64,000 nt of DNA from Fidelibacterota bacterium (GTDB lineage: Bacteria; Fidelibacterota; Marinisomatia; SCGC-AAA003-L08; TS1B11). Position numbers and translations under genes: made by a program. Shown here one piece after another: positions 1-9,454 of this stretch. The stretch is from the NCBI GenBank assembly GCA_004124295.1, contig SCKI01000004.1, positions 1 through 64,000 on the forward strand, read 5' to 3'. Positions within the stretch are counted from its first letter, which is position 1. Every line of letters begins with the position of its first letter. The notes below the pieces were generated by a model. That model saw nothing but the letters and a program-made list of their open reading frames with translations. It did no database searches and was not told the DNA's origin.

Positions 1-47
1 CTTTTAGTGTTCGCTCCTGTAGGCTGTAAGGCCGGGGAAGTCCTCGG

Positions 48-182
48 TCAGCCCGTCTTCATGTTGTTACGCCGGGCAAGCCGGGAGGGCAGAAATTTCG
101 TGTAGATCATGGTGGTCTCAATGTTGCGATGGCCCATGAGGTTGCTCACTAGCATGATGTCGTCGGTTTGCAACCGGTTTAA
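48..182 (-). pseudogene. Tyrosine recombinase (integrase), C-terminal remnant
   Basis: Read on the minus strand, positions 182 to 48 encode the C-terminal signature of tyrosine recombinases: a LMGHRNIETTMIY stretch, which matches the conserved 'GH-x-x-I-x-T-T-x-x-Y' box carrying the nucleophilic tyrosine (codon 102-104). A short basic tail ends at TGA (48-50). Upstream the frame stays open only to a TGA at 243-245, and the R and HxxR boxes of the catalytic core are absent. This is therefore the end of a broken gene and not an enzyme. Positions 183-358 hold nothing else I recognise. It sits downstream of the sensor kinase gene and may mark one end of an old integrated element. Confidence 0.6.
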
Positions 183-358
183 AGGTAAAACAAAATCACA
201 TTGGCCAAGTCTGGGGATGCTGCTCGCCGGATCATCTCGAACTCAGGACAAAAAAAAGTATTTCGGCAGAGATCGTCTTTGGCAAATCTGCTTTATGACC
301 ATTTGGGCGTGTGATGATCAAGGTTTCAGCCGTGGACATAATAGGTGATCCAATATTC

Positions 359-2386
359 TTACTCCCCCTCGTTTTGGAATGCAACTGTGAAAGTGCTCCC
401 TAATCCTTCCTCGCTTTCAACGGTCAGTTGACAGCCCATGGCCTGACATATGCGCCTTGATATGGCCAGGCCCAGTCCTGTGCCGCCGTACTTTTGGGCA
501 ATGCTATTATCCGCCTGTTGAAATGCCTCAAAAATCATTTCGAGACGATCAGCCGGTATCCCTATGCCTGTATCTCTAACATGGATATTCTTCACCGCGT
601 GAGTATCAGGATTCGCCTCCACACTCACAGTCACTGTGCCATGATCAGTGAATTTCAGAGCATTGCCTATCAGGTTGACTAGGATCTGTTTCAATCTCGT
701 CCTATCCGTGCGGAGCGGCGCTACATCCTCAGGTAATTCTACAATGAATTTCGTTTCTCTGACCCTGGCATGGCCTTTAAGCTGGTCAACTGTTTCGTGA
801 ATTAGCTCACCTAAATTGATGGCCGTCTCGTCCAGAGCAATCTCCCCTGCTTCTATTTTCGATATATCGAGGATGTCGTTAATCAGGTTGAGCAGGTCGG
901 TGGCATTGACGGTCAAGCGTTCCAGATATTTCAATTCTTTATCATTCAGATTTTGGGCCTTGTTCTTTTGGAGAACGTTGGCAAACCCTATAATTGAATT
1001 CAGCGGAGTTCGCAATTCATGGCTCATGCTGGCCAAGAACGCACTTTTCGCTTGGGTCGCCTCCTCGGCCTTTGTCAAAGCGTCGGATATCTCTATGTTC
1101 GTCCACTCCAACTTTTGGGCATAATCCTGCATTTTGGCTTCTGACTTTTTGCGCTCAGTGATGTCCACATATTGCCAGGCATGTCCCTCGTATAGATCTC
1201 CGACAAAAATGGGCACATAGTCCCTCTCAAACGTGCGCCCGTCAACGAGGTACAGTAGCTCGCCAGTAACGATCTCGCGCTTCTGCAGGATTTGATCTAT
1301 TCGTTCAACGAATGCCTGCGGATCAATAAACAGGTGCTTAGACTCTTCAGCGGCGTTGGAACAATCGGTCCCCAGTAAAACTGCCGGCGCCGCCGGAATT
1401 CCGAAAAGGTCACAAAAAGGTTGATTGACAACGGCAATGTGCCTCGAATTATTTTCGACAAGTATGCCGGCGTGGAGATTTTCGATGAGCGAGGAGAGGC
1501 GCGAAGAAGTTGCCCGCGCCACCGCCTCCGCTTGTTGGCGGTCTGCCACCTCCTTAAGTAATTCCCCCTGCTGCCGGTAGACGGTCTTGTGGGTGGTGTA
1601 AACACTGATGAACAGTCCCGTCAGTACCGCGAAGTAACTGACCTTCTTAAGCAGGTGGGCCAGGTCAAACATCGTATCGAATAACTGGAAAGACGAGGAC
1701 ATGAATATGGCCTGTCCCAAGAAACCGACTATGAGGGACAGCACCACCCAATGCTCGAAAACATCGGTTTTCCAGGCCCCCTTTCTATAATACCCGATCA
1801 AGGCCATGAGAAAAAACGCCGCCGATATAAACTCTTCGGGGCGGCCGAAAATGAATTCAGGGTAATAGGCCCTGGGCAACGGAATGAAGGCAAAAAAGAT
1901 AAAGAACGCCAGGGTCAAAATGCCCATTCCGGCATAAACGGCGATTTCGCGAACGCGCCCCTCTTCACCTTTGATATTTTCCTTCCGCCAGGCCACCCAG
2001 CTCAGCAGCATAAATATGGACAGGTAGGTTCGCGAGGCGTTCCAGCTCCAGGGGATGAGGGAAGGCGCCGGCGAGGGGAAATAGAAATCAAAAAAAGTTG
2101 ACGTGACAACCGTATGATAGCCGTCCAGCAGGGCCGTTCCCACAAATGCGGCGCCGATGAGAAGAAACGTGTTATCCTTCTGGGAGTAGTAGCGGACTAA
2201 CGCTAAGGTCCCCACCATGGCGGCGAGAAATGTGGCCAGGAGCTCCATCAGGGTATGGATCTGCTTGTTCCCTACCCAGGTCGATTCGAGAAGCAGTATA
2301 TACCCCGCAAAGAGAAAGACTCCCAGGCCAACATAAGTTCCTATCCTGTACTTGACCACGGCCTGATTCGTATTCATATCCATCAT
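359..2386 (-). CDS. Membrane-bound PAS sensor histidine kinase (MASE-like N-terminus)
   Basis: 675-residue sensor kinase. Residues about 15-280 are strongly hydrophobic with roughly seven predicted membrane segments, resembling the MASE family of integral-membrane sensory domains. A PAS domain (about 300-420) and a short coiled coil follow. The HisKA domain has its phospho-acceptor in SHELRTPLN (His456). The ATPase domain has N-box GNALKF (about 575), G1 DTGIGIP (about 605-611) and G2 GGTGLGL (about 634-640), so it should be active. There is no receiver domain in the protein. A receiver and an HPt protein encoded just upstream could supply the rest of a phosphorelay. The ligand of the membrane domain cannot be read from sequence. 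ATG-ATG start; the second ATG is equally possible. Confidence 0.9.
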   Translation of the reverse strand: MMDMNTNQAVVKYRIGTYVGLGVFLFAGYILLLESTWVGNKQIHTLMELLATFLAAMVGTLALVRYYSQKDNTFLLIGAAFVGTALLDGYHTVVTSTFFDFYFPSPAPSLIPWSWNASRTYLSIFMLLSWVAWRKENIKGEEGRVREIAVYAGMGILTLAFFIFFAFIPLPRAYYPEFIFGRPEEFISAAFFLMALIGYYRKGAWKTDVFEHWVVLSLIVGFLGQAIFMSSSFQLFDTMFDLAHLLKKVSYFAVLTGLFISVYTTHKTVYRQQGELLKEVADRQQAEAVARATSSRLSSLIENLHAGILVENNSRHIAVVNQPFCDLFGIPAAPAVLLGTDCSNAAEESKHLFIDPQAFVERIDQILQKREIVTGELLYLVDGRTFERDYVPIFVGDLYEGHAWQYVDITERKKSEAKMQDYAQKLEWTNIEISDALTKAEEATQAKSAFLASMSHELRTPLNSIIGFANVLQKNKAQNLNDKELKYLERLTVNATDLLNLINDILDISKIEAGEIALDETAINLGELIHETVDQLKGHARVRETKFIVELPEDVAPLRTDRTRLKQILVNLIGNALKFTDHGTVTVSVEANPDTHAVKNIHVRDTGIGIPADRLEMIFEAFQQADNSIAQKYGGTGLGLAISRRICQAMGCQLTVESEEGLGSTFTVAFQNEGE

Positions 2387-2515
2387 CGCACATCCAATCC
2401 TGATTAAAATCCATCCATAACTTTAATATCCATATGCGGCATTATCTTGGAGCGATAGCCAAATTCCCTGCTTGGGAAGGACGATTCCACACACCGTGAT
2501 TTGCGCGGCGCACGG

Positions 2516-2878
2516 TCATTTAAGTAGGCTTTCGATCGCTTCTATCAGGATATCTTCGTCCAGGATGGGTTTTGTCAGGTAGTGGTCGAAGCCCATTTGC
2601 AGGTATTTTTCCCGATCGCCAGCCATGGCGTGGGCGGTCAGGGCGATCACGGGCAGGTCCTTCAGATCATCGTCCGCCCGGATACGGCGCAATACCTCAG
2701 GCCCATCCATGTCAGGCATAGAAATATCCAGGAGTACCAAGTCAGGTTTACTCCGGGTGAAAGCGGCCAAGGCCGCTGCCCCCGATCCAAACTCCTTGAT
2801 CTGATAAATGTCCTCGAGCATCGCCTGTATCAATAACCGGTTATCAGGATTATCCTCAACCAGGCCAATCTGTTTCAT
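2516..2878 (-). CDS. Stand-alone receiver (CheY-like) response regulator
   Basis: 120-residue single REC domain with no output domain. The acidic pocket is Glu8/Asp9 (VEDN), the phospho-acceptor is Asp51 in LLDISMPDMDG, the switch Thr lies in ALTAHA, and the conserved Lys in YLTKP. Its ATG overlaps the stop of the HPt gene by four bases (ATGA), so the two are translationally coupled and probably exchange phosphate. It lies 129 bp upstream of the sensor kinase at 359-2386 in the same orientation. Likely role: intermediate receiver in a kinase-REC-HPt relay. Confidence 0.88.
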   Translation of the reverse strand: MKQIGLVEDNPDNRLLIQAMLEDIYQIKEFGSGAAALAAFTRSKPDLVLLDISMPDMDGPEVLRRIRADDDLKDLPVIALTAHAMAGDREKYLQMGFDHYLTKPILDEDILIEAIESLLK

Positions 2879-3234
2879 GCTTTCGTCCCCTTCTCGACCT
2901 TCTCCAATATTCCACGCAATCTGCTGAATGCACCCTCAAGTTCAATGATTAACGGCGGCAGAGATTTCTCCACCTCCGAGGCCTCGAGCATTTCAATCCG
3001 GCCGGCAATATCAAAGACCCGTTCGGCCCCGATATTTCCCGAACTCGATTTTACCGAGTGTACTGCCGCCTCAACCACGGCGAAGTCGCCCGCATTTGCG
3101 CCAGCAACGGCAGCCGCAACTTTAGCGGGCACATGTTCGAGGAAGAGGTCAAACATTTCATCGACGAATTTATCGCCACCTATTTTGCGCAATTTCTCAA
3201 TAATGTCTTCGTTCAGGTCCTGTAACTCAGCCAT
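2875..3234 (-). CDS. Histidine phosphotransfer (HPt) domain protein
   Basis: 119-residue all-alpha HPt protein. The phospho-accepting histidine is His59 in the motif HSVKSSSGNIGA, which fits the HxxK-S/G-x-x-x-x-x-G pattern of Hpt domains. It has no other domain. HPt proteins shuttle phosphate between receiver domains. Here the stop codon overlaps the start of the adjacent receiver (ATGA), so the pair is expressed together. Its final target could be any receiver-bearing protein in the region, including the REC-BY-kinase fusion at 13610-15130; that is inference only. The leader of about 140 bp between it and the next gene has no obvious structure. Confidence 0.85.
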   Translation of the reverse strand: MAELQDLNEDIIEKLRKIGGDKFVDEMFDLFLEHVPAKVAAAVAGANAGDFAVVEAAVHSVKSSSGNIGAERVFDIAGRIEMLEASEVEKSLPPLIIELEGAFSRLRGILEKVEKGTKA

Positions 3235-3378
3235 TTGCGCTCCCCCTTTGCAGTCCTTATCCCATTAACAGTGTCCCCGGCCCCTGAGGGTAGCGCGACT
3301 GAGCAATTTCGTTCACGAGATGGGCGTGGCCGAACCGGTCCACATGGTTGTGAAATTATGGCGGTCATGGCAGTGGAG

Positions 3379-3747
3379 CTAATCGCCCAGCAATTCTTCT
3401 ACCTTTTGCAGAAGTTCCAAAGGACTGAATGGCTTCGTGTAATAGCCGTCCGCTTTCACTTCGCTCCCTCTCGCCCTGTCAATCTCCTGTCCTCTCGCCG
3501 TCAGCATGATGATAGTGATGCCCGCCGTGGCCGGATCACTCTTTAACTCTGCGCAGACCTCAAAGCCATCTTTGCCGCCCGGCATCATGACATCAAGCAA
3601 CATGAGATCTGGCGCCTCCGCTCTGGCGAGGTCCAACGCCTGAGCGCCATTTTCTGCCTGCAGGATGCGGTAATCGCCGCCCCGGAGGGTCACCTCAACC
3701 AGGTCGCGTAATTCAACTTTGTCATCGACTATCAGGACGGTTTTCAT
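3379..3747 (-). CDS. Stand-alone receiver (CheY-like) response regulator
   Basis: 122-residue REC domain. Acidic residues Asp8/Asp9 (IVDDK), phospho-acceptor Asp52 in LLDVMMPGGKDG, switch Thr in MLTARG, and conserved Lys in YYTKP are all present. There is no output domain. It follows the 1134-residue kinase gene by 45 bp on the same strand and is probably one of its phosphorylation targets. It is distinct from, not a recent copy of, the receiver at 2516-2878. Confidence 0.88.
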   Translation of the reverse strand: MKTVLIVDDKVELRDLVEVTLRGGDYRILQAENGAQALDLARAEAPDLMLLDVMMPGGKDGFEVCAELKSDPATAGITIIMLTARGQEIDRARGSEVKADGYYTKPFSPLELLQKVEELLGD

Positions 3748-3792
3748 CAGTTTTGTTTCCTTCGTGAAATTCGTTTGCCGTTCAATCCGGCT

Positions 3793-6700
3793 TCAGACCG
3801 CATCCAGTTTGGTATTGCCTTCCATCTCCTTTGTCATCTCATCCCCAGAGGGTCCGTCAACGGGGATGGGAAGAGAGACGGTCACCTTCGTCCCGGCGCC
3901 AGCCTCACTCATAATAGCGATTTTACCACCGTGTGCATCGACGATAGCCTTCACAATGCTCATTCCAAGTCCTGTCCCCTCGATGGCGATATCGCTGCTG
4001 TTGGCCCGGTAGAACTTGTCATAAATGTGGTCCAACTCCTCTGCGGTCATACCTATGCCGGCGTCCTCCACAATGATCTCGTACCAGCCCTGCTTCACTC
4101 TGCCACTCACTTTTATCTCGCCCCCTGCCGGCGAATATTTGACCGCGTTACTGACCAGGTTCTCGAGGGCCTGTGCCATTTTGTCCTTGTCGACAATCAA
4201 CTGTTGCGATTTCTTCGGCAGGCTCACCTTGAAACTGTGGCGCTTTGAGCGCGACATGAACGGCTCGACTACGGATCGCAGGGCGGCGCCGGCGTCACAC
4301 TCGGAAAGGTTCAGGGCAAATCCCCGACCCGATTCGATTCTCGAGATATCGAGCAGGTCGTTGACAATATCGGTCAGTGCGCTGGCCTGGCGGTTGATGT
4401 GCCCAAGGAACTTTATCCTTTCGCCATCCTCCAGATCGTCGCGCGTCATGAGAATTTCCGAGAAGCCCTGGATAGAGGTCAGCGGCGTACGCAGTTCGTG
4501 GGCAGCCGTGGAGATGAATTCCGTTTTCAGGCGGTCCACCTCCCGCTCGTGGGACACATCGTGGATGATGGTGATAATGCCGCTCTGCTGGCCATCCCGA
4601 TTGAAAATGACCGACGTTCGTGCCCGCATGATGCGCGGATGTTCCGATTCCGCATCAGGCAGTTCGAAGTCGAAACTGTAGCCTGTCATCTTTTTCCCAA
4701 GGGTCGTTACGATTTGCTCCCGCAACGATGCTTCTTTGATGGCCAGTTCGATGGGCTGGTCGAGCACTTCGCTCAGACGCACCCCCAGCATATCTTCCAC
4801 CGCCCGGTTCATCAGCACAACGCGGTTGTGCAGGTCGGTCACGATCAGACCGTCCCCGATGGATTTGAGGATACCATCAATGCGGCCACGGGCCAGTTCA
4901 GTTTCAGTCAGCGCGAGGTTCAGCTCTGCCGTGCGTACCTCCACCATCTGCTCCAGACCGGCCCGGTATTTATCCAGTTCGGTGATATCCTGGCCGATAC
5001 CCAGGACGCCCACGATGTTTCCGTCCACGTCCCGGCGGGTGCTGGCGCTGAGCAGAATCTTGACCTGCCCGCCCTGGCGGGTAAACATTGGAAACTCGTA
5101 GTTGGCGGTCTCCTCACCCTGGAGCGCTTTATCCAGCACATTTTTCACCGCCTCCCGGTAGTCCTCGCTGATGCGGGTCTCCACCAGGTCGTAACCCATG
5201 ACATCATCCTTGGTGAAGCCCGTCATGGCCTCGGCCGACTGGTTCCACTCGTTCACCATGCCGTCCCTGTCGATGCCGATGATGGGGGCGTTGGCCGTTT
5301 CGATGAGCTGGCGCAGCTCAGTGGCCACCGCTTCTGTTTTGTCAATGGCCTGCTGACGCTCGAAGACCCGTCCCAGTTGGGTGCCCACATTGGCCATGAT
5401 ATCCAAAAGGGTCTGATCAGGCTCCACCGCCTCGGGGGAAAAGAACTCCAATACAGCCACAACCTCAGTGCCGACCAGCACCGGGAATCCGAAACCGGCT
5501 TTGACGCCGATGTCCGTGGCCAGTTGGGCCCGTGGGAAATTTGTGTCTTTGGTGACGTCGATAATCCAGGCGGGTTTCCCAGAAGAGTACACCCGCCCCG
5601 GAAGACCAATTCCAGGATCGAAGGTGGTTTTCTCCGTTACGCGCTTGAACGCTTCAAAACGCTCGGGCTGCCGCAGTTGCCAAATGGTTGTGGGCCGGAG
5701 CTGGCCGGATGAATCATCTGCCGGGATGTAAACATGACCAATGGGCCACCCGGTGTGATCACAGACTTCTTTAAGAACGGACGCCAGGGCTTGCTCAACG
5801 TCGGTCGCCTCATTTGCAGCCACCGCAACGATCTGCAGCAATCGCTGGGACGCGTTCTTCCTGCGCAGCGCCTCCTCCGCCTTCTCGCGCTCGCTGATGT
5901 CCCTGACGAGAGCCATGAACGCGGGCTGGCCTCCATGTTCGATGAGACTTACGTTAATCTCGACCATGGTGCGCTGGCCCTGAGGCGAAAGCAGCTGGAT
6001 CTCGAACTCTGTGTGAACCTCATCGTCAGCCATGATCGCTGCATAATGGTCAGCCACCGTAGAGTGATATTCGGGGGCAATATGATCCGTGAAAGGGGTC
6101 CCGGTGACTTCTTTTGGGGACCGGCCTCCCATTTCGGCCATTCTGGCGTTGGCATAGGTGATGAGGCCATCCTGAATAATGACGATACCGTCGTTGCCGC
6201 CCTCCACCAAACTGCGGTATTTCTTCTCGCTCTCTGCCAGTTGCCGGTGAGTTTGGCGCCGCTGGAGCGCAATGGCGGCGGCGCTGGCGAAGATGCCCAT
6301 AATTTCTATGGTCGTCTGGCCTGGCTTCTGATTGCGGGCAAAAACGCTGTTGCATAATCCCACGAGCCGCCCACTTGAGTGTAGCGGCATAATGATCATC
6401 TCACCGATTCCCAAGGCGGCTATGGCCTTTTTTACAACCGTCCTTGGTATGTCAGCATAGCCCATTCCTTCAACCAGATCAGCCACATGCTGGGGATGGC
6501 CGGCCTTTAACGCGGCCATGATTTCATCGGACAAATTGTATTCGAAACCGATGAGCGGCATTCGTAGAGAATTTAAAATCTGCTGCATCAATTTGGGTGT
6601 CCCGGCCATTTCCTGAAGAGTAAAGGTGCTGGTGTCAGGATTGAAACGGGAGACACCGCTGAACATAGCCCCGGAAAGTTCCTTGAGTTGCTCTGCTATG

Positions 6701-7197
6701 AGCGTATGCAGGTCTTCATCAACTGAGATGTCGGACAACCGGATAGCGGCTTGGCTGGCTAATTTTATTCTCTCAGTGCCTTCAGTTATTTTGAGCGCCA
6801 CCCATCCCGCTTCCACGGCATAGCGGATTGCCCGGTCCAAATATTGGTAGCTGTCCGGCGACTTAATCAGGTAATCCTTGGCGCCGTTCGATATGGCCTG
6901 AATCGCCAGGTCCTGATTTTCCAAAGCGCTCAGTATTACCACCGGGACTTGCGGCGCAATTTCGCTGATTTTAAAATAGGTTTCCAAGCCATCGCTGTCC
7001 GGCAGACCCAGGTCCAGCAGGATCGCATCGGGTATTTCCTTGGCCAACTGTTTTTCAGCCCGAGCCATGCTATCGACCAGTGTCGTCTTGCATTGATAAA
7101 TCTGGCAGCGCTTCAGGCGCTCCTGGGCCAGATGGGCATCCACAGGATTATCCTCCACTAAGAGGATGTTGATAATCTCTTTTCCACTGGGTTTCAT
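3793..7197 (-). CDS. Multi-domain histidine kinase: REC-GAF-PAS-GAF-PAS-PAS-HisKA-HATPase
   Basis: 1134-residue cytoplasmic kinase with no clear membrane segment. An N-terminal receiver (phospho-acceptor Asp62 in LLDLGLPDSDG) is followed by a GAF-like domain (about 150-310), PAS (about 325-440), a second GAF (about 460-620), two PAS domains (about 640-760 and 780-900), HisKA with His900 in AAHELRTPLTS, and an ATPase domain with N-box SNAVKY (about 1017), G1 EDAGIGM and G2 EGTGLGM. The N-terminal receiver suggests that it is itself a target of phosphotransfer and integrates another kinase's signal before signalling on. It lies 40 bp downstream of the double kinase gene and 45 bp upstream of a lone receiver, all on the minus strand, so probably one operon. 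Confidence 0.88.
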   Translation of the reverse strand: MKPSGKEIINILLVEDNPVDAHLAQERLKRCQIYQCKTTLVDSMARAEKQLAKEIPDAILLDLGLPDSDGLETYFKISEIAPQVPVVILSALENQDLAIQAISNGAKDYLIKSPDSYQYLDRAIRYAVEAGWVALKITEGTERIKLASQAAIRLSDISVDEDLHTLIAEQLKELSGAMFSGVSRFNPDTSTFTLQEMAGTPKLMQQILNSLRMPLIGFEYNLSDEIMAALKAGHPQHVADLVEGMGYADIPRTVVKKAIAALGIGEMIIMPLHSSGRLVGLCNSVFARNQKPGQTTIEIMGIFASAAAIALQRRQTHRQLAESEKKYRSLVEGGNDGIVIIQDGLITYANARMAEMGGRSPKEVTGTPFTDHIAPEYHSTVADHYAAIMADDEVHTEFEIQLLSPQGQRTMVEINVSLIEHGGQPAFMALVRDISEREKAEEALRRKNASQRLLQIVAVAANEATDVEQALASVLKEVCDHTGWPIGHVYIPADDSSGQLRPTTIWQLRQPERFEAFKRVTEKTTFDPGIGLPGRVYSSGKPAWIIDVTKDTNFPRAQLATDIGVKAGFGFPVLVGTEVVAVLEFFSPEAVEPDQTLLDIMANVGTQLGRVFERQQAIDKTEAVATELRQLIETANAPIIGIDRDGMVNEWNQSAEAMTGFTKDDVMGYDLVETRISEDYREAVKNVLDKALQGEETANYEFPMFTRQGGQVKILLSASTRRDVDGNIVGVLGIGQDITELDKYRAGLEQMVEVRTAELNLALTETELARGRIDGILKSIGDGLIVTDLHNRVVLMNRAVEDMLGVRLSEVLDQPIELAIKEASLREQIVTTLGKKMTGYSFDFELPDAESEHPRIMRARTSVIFNRDGQQSGIITIIHDVSHEREVDRLKTEFISTAAHELRTPLTSIQGFSEILMTRDDLEDGERIKFLGHINRQASALTDIVNDLLDISRIESGRGFALNLSECDAGAALRSVVEPFMSRSKRHSFKVSLPKKSQQLIVDKDKMAQALENLVSNAVKYSPAGGEIKVSGRVKQGWYEIIVEDAGIGMTAEELDHIYDKFYRANSSDIAIEGTGLGMSIVKAIVDAHGGKIAIMSEAGAGTKVTVSLPIPVDGPSGDEMTKEMEGNTKLDAV

Positions 7198-7237
7198 GAT
7201 CTACCTGCAAGACATTTGCGATTCATTTTTTGCCTCT

Positions 7238-9232
7238 TCACTGTTCCGGCGCCGGCAGTTTAATGGAGAATGTGGTGCCGCGCCCGACTTCAGATTCAAC
7301 CTCCAGTACACCGCCGTGCTTTTGAATAATGCCATAGGAGATAAAGAGCCCCAGCCCAGTACCCTTGCCCTCTTCCTTGGTAGAGAAAAACGGCTCGAAT
7401 ATGGACTCGCGCATCTCCTCCGGGATGCCGGCTCCGTTATCGGAAACCCGGATCAGCACGATGTTCGTATCGCCACTGTTCCGCCGATCAATACTGACGG
7501 CGAGCTCGCCGCCGCCGTCCATCGCATCGATAGCGTTGATAATGAGATTGGTCAATACCTGCTCGAGTTGCTTCGCGTTGCCTGTGGCGATAATGGGGGC
7601 CGTCCCGTATTCCTTGCGCACCTGGACCTGCCCTTTGCGGAGCCGGTATTCCAGCAGGCTCAAGACGCGGTTAACCACGCCGGCCATATCTATGGGCTCC
7701 ACTGTTTCCGGACCTTTTCTTGAGAAGTCGAGCACCTGCCGCAGCATCTCCGCTGCCCGCTTGCTGGCATCCTCTATATTCGCTATCATGCGCTCCATGT
7801 CGGGTGTGACCTCGTTGGAAATCTCCCTGAGCAGGTACGCATTGCCCATGATCGGGGTGAGCATATTATTCACCTCGTGGGCAATGCCTGCGGCCATCGT
7901 GCCCATGGAGGCCAGCTTATCCGAGCGCACCAACTGGTCGCGGGTCAGCTCCAATTGCGTGGTTGCCTGTTTGCGAGACCGGTAAGTCTCAGCAAGGTCC
8001 TTCGCATAAGCGATATTCTGGGCCTGCAGCAATGCCAGGTCCTGTTGTAACGCGGCGTACTCAGGGGAATCGGCGCCAAAAGTCAGGGGTTGCTGCTTGG
8101 GCAAGCGCAGGATGGCTCGGGTCCCCTTACCCGGTGCGCTCTCCAGTTTTATTTCGCCCCCATGCACTATAGCGGCCTTTTTTACATTGTAAAGACCCAG
8201 ACCGAGACCTTCGTGTGATCGGGTATGATGATCCTCCACCTGGTAAAAACGATCAAACACTTTCTCCAGCTGAGCCGGTGGTATGCCCTCACCCTGATCA
8301 GTGATGAGGACCTCCCAGCAACTATCGGCATCCACAAGCTCAATGGTGACCTCGGAGTTGTCCGGGGAGAAATTGACCGCATTATCCAGCAAGTGAGAAA
8401 TGGCGCGGCTGATAATCCCTGGATAACCCCTTACCATGCAGTCCGTTTCCGGATAAATTTGAACAATGTTTACCTCTCCGCTCCGCCATCGAGGGGTTAT
8501 CGAGGTGGAGGCTTCACGAATGACATCCTTTAAGTTGAAATCGGCTCTCTCATGGGGTTCTTCAAGAGCCGTTTCGGACGCTTCGATCAGTTCCTCCAGA
8601 GCATTCAGTAGCCTCTTGGTACCGGACTTGATGAGCCCAAAATATTTGTGCTCTTCTTCAGAGAGACGGTCTTCCAGCTTGGTTTCAAGGAGGGAGGCGA
8701 ATCCCATGATGGCATTCATGGGCGTGCGGATTTCATGGGAGACCAGAGACAGGAATTCGTCCTTTAAAACCTCAGTGCGCATGCGTTCCGTCTCATCATG
8801 CAGGGTAATGACCCACCCCTGGAGGGTGTTACCGCTATCGATGAGAGGGCTACGGGCAACCCGAAAAAAATGCCGTCTATCCTTTTCAAGGTCAATCACG
8901 ATTCCGTCCGGGCGGTCATCCCAATCAAGGCCGGCGAATAATTCCCGCCAGGCGCCGGTTGGTAGAACCTCAGGAAACTGCTGTCCGATCAATTGGTCCA
9001 TGGGCATGCCGATCAATTTTGAAAAACCACGGTTTGCCTCTGTCACCCTCCTATCAGAATCGAGAACGACCACCCCCTCTGCGATCCCATCGATGGTAGC
9101 GCGGAGTTTTTTGTTTTCGGTCTCTAATTGAGTACGTTTCTGTTTCTCGGAAGCATAGACCTTGGCCAAGTCCTCGGCGTAGGCCAGTAACTGACTCTGA
9201 TCTTTGTCGGCAAGTTTCACATGGTCACCCAT
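7238..9232 (-). CDS. Histidine kinase with two complete kinase cores in one chain
   Basis: 664 residues from the chosen ATG at 9232, which has AAGG six bases upstream; a GTG at 9250 is also in frame. Order: coiled coil (about 12-45), PAS (about 45-150), HisKA with His166 in SHEIRTPMN, ATPase domain (about 270-385), a second coiled coil (about 395-435), then a second HisKA of the NtrB type with His452 in GIAHEVNN and a second ATPase domain (NLIINAIDA, DNGAGIP, GTGLGL). The two coiled coils share an AYAxDLAxxYxSxKQxxTQLE pattern, so the protein looks like two kinases joined at equivalent signalling helices. Soluble, no receiver. First gene of the minus-strand kinase operon. Confidence 0.88.
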   Translation of the reverse strand: MGDHVKLADKDQSQLLAYAEDLAKVYASEKQKRTQLETENKKLRATIDGIAEGVVVLDSDRRVTEANRGFSKLIGMPMDQLIGQQFPEVLPTGAWRELFAGLDWDDRPDGIVIDLEKDRRHFFRVARSPLIDSGNTLQGWVITLHDETERMRTEVLKDEFLSLVSHEIRTPMNAIMGFASLLETKLEDRLSEEEHKYFGLIKSGTKRLLNALEELIEASETALEEPHERADFNLKDVIREASTSITPRWRSGEVNIVQIYPETDCMVRGYPGIISRAISHLLDNAVNFSPDNSEVTIELVDADSCWEVLITDQGEGIPPAQLEKVFDRFYQVEDHHTRSHEGLGLGLYNVKKAAIVHGGEIKLESAPGKGTRAILRLPKQQPLTFGADSPEYAALQQDLALLQAQNIAYAKDLAETYRSRKQATTQLELTRDQLVRSDKLASMGTMAAGIAHEVNNMLTPIMGNAYLLREISNEVTPDMERMIANIEDASKRAAEMLRQVLDFSRKGPETVEPIDMAGVVNRVLSLLEYRLRKGQVQVRKEYGTAPIIATGNAKQLEQVLTNLIINAIDAMDGGGELAVSIDRRNSGDTNIVLIRVSDNGAGIPEEMRESIFEPFFSTKEEGKGTGLGLFISYGIIQKHGGVLEVESEVGRGTTFSIKLPAPEQ

Positions 9233-9454
9233 AGTTTGCCTTCGAGCCACAAATCACTGTGACTGTATAAGTTACGCATAATACGTCTTTTCTCACACAT
9301 ACCTGCGATCCCTCACCACTCATACTGGGCTTCTAATCGACTGATCAAATAATGGCAGGATCCATGGAACGATTTTTGATTGAGACAAGTAGCCAAAGAA
9401 TTGTACCTTAGTGGTATAACGGATGATGAACACGCCACAGCTCTCAAAGATGCC

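Noticed and set aside
4399..5712. Open frame of 437 codons on the plus strand opposite the large kinase
   Set aside because: Antisense shadow of a clearly conserved multi-domain kinase; no domain recognised.
9380..9454. TTG start extending the receiver protein at 9455-9841
   Set aside because: The extra 25 residues do not resemble the start of a REC domain. ATG 9455 places the canonical KTILIIEDD at the N-terminus.
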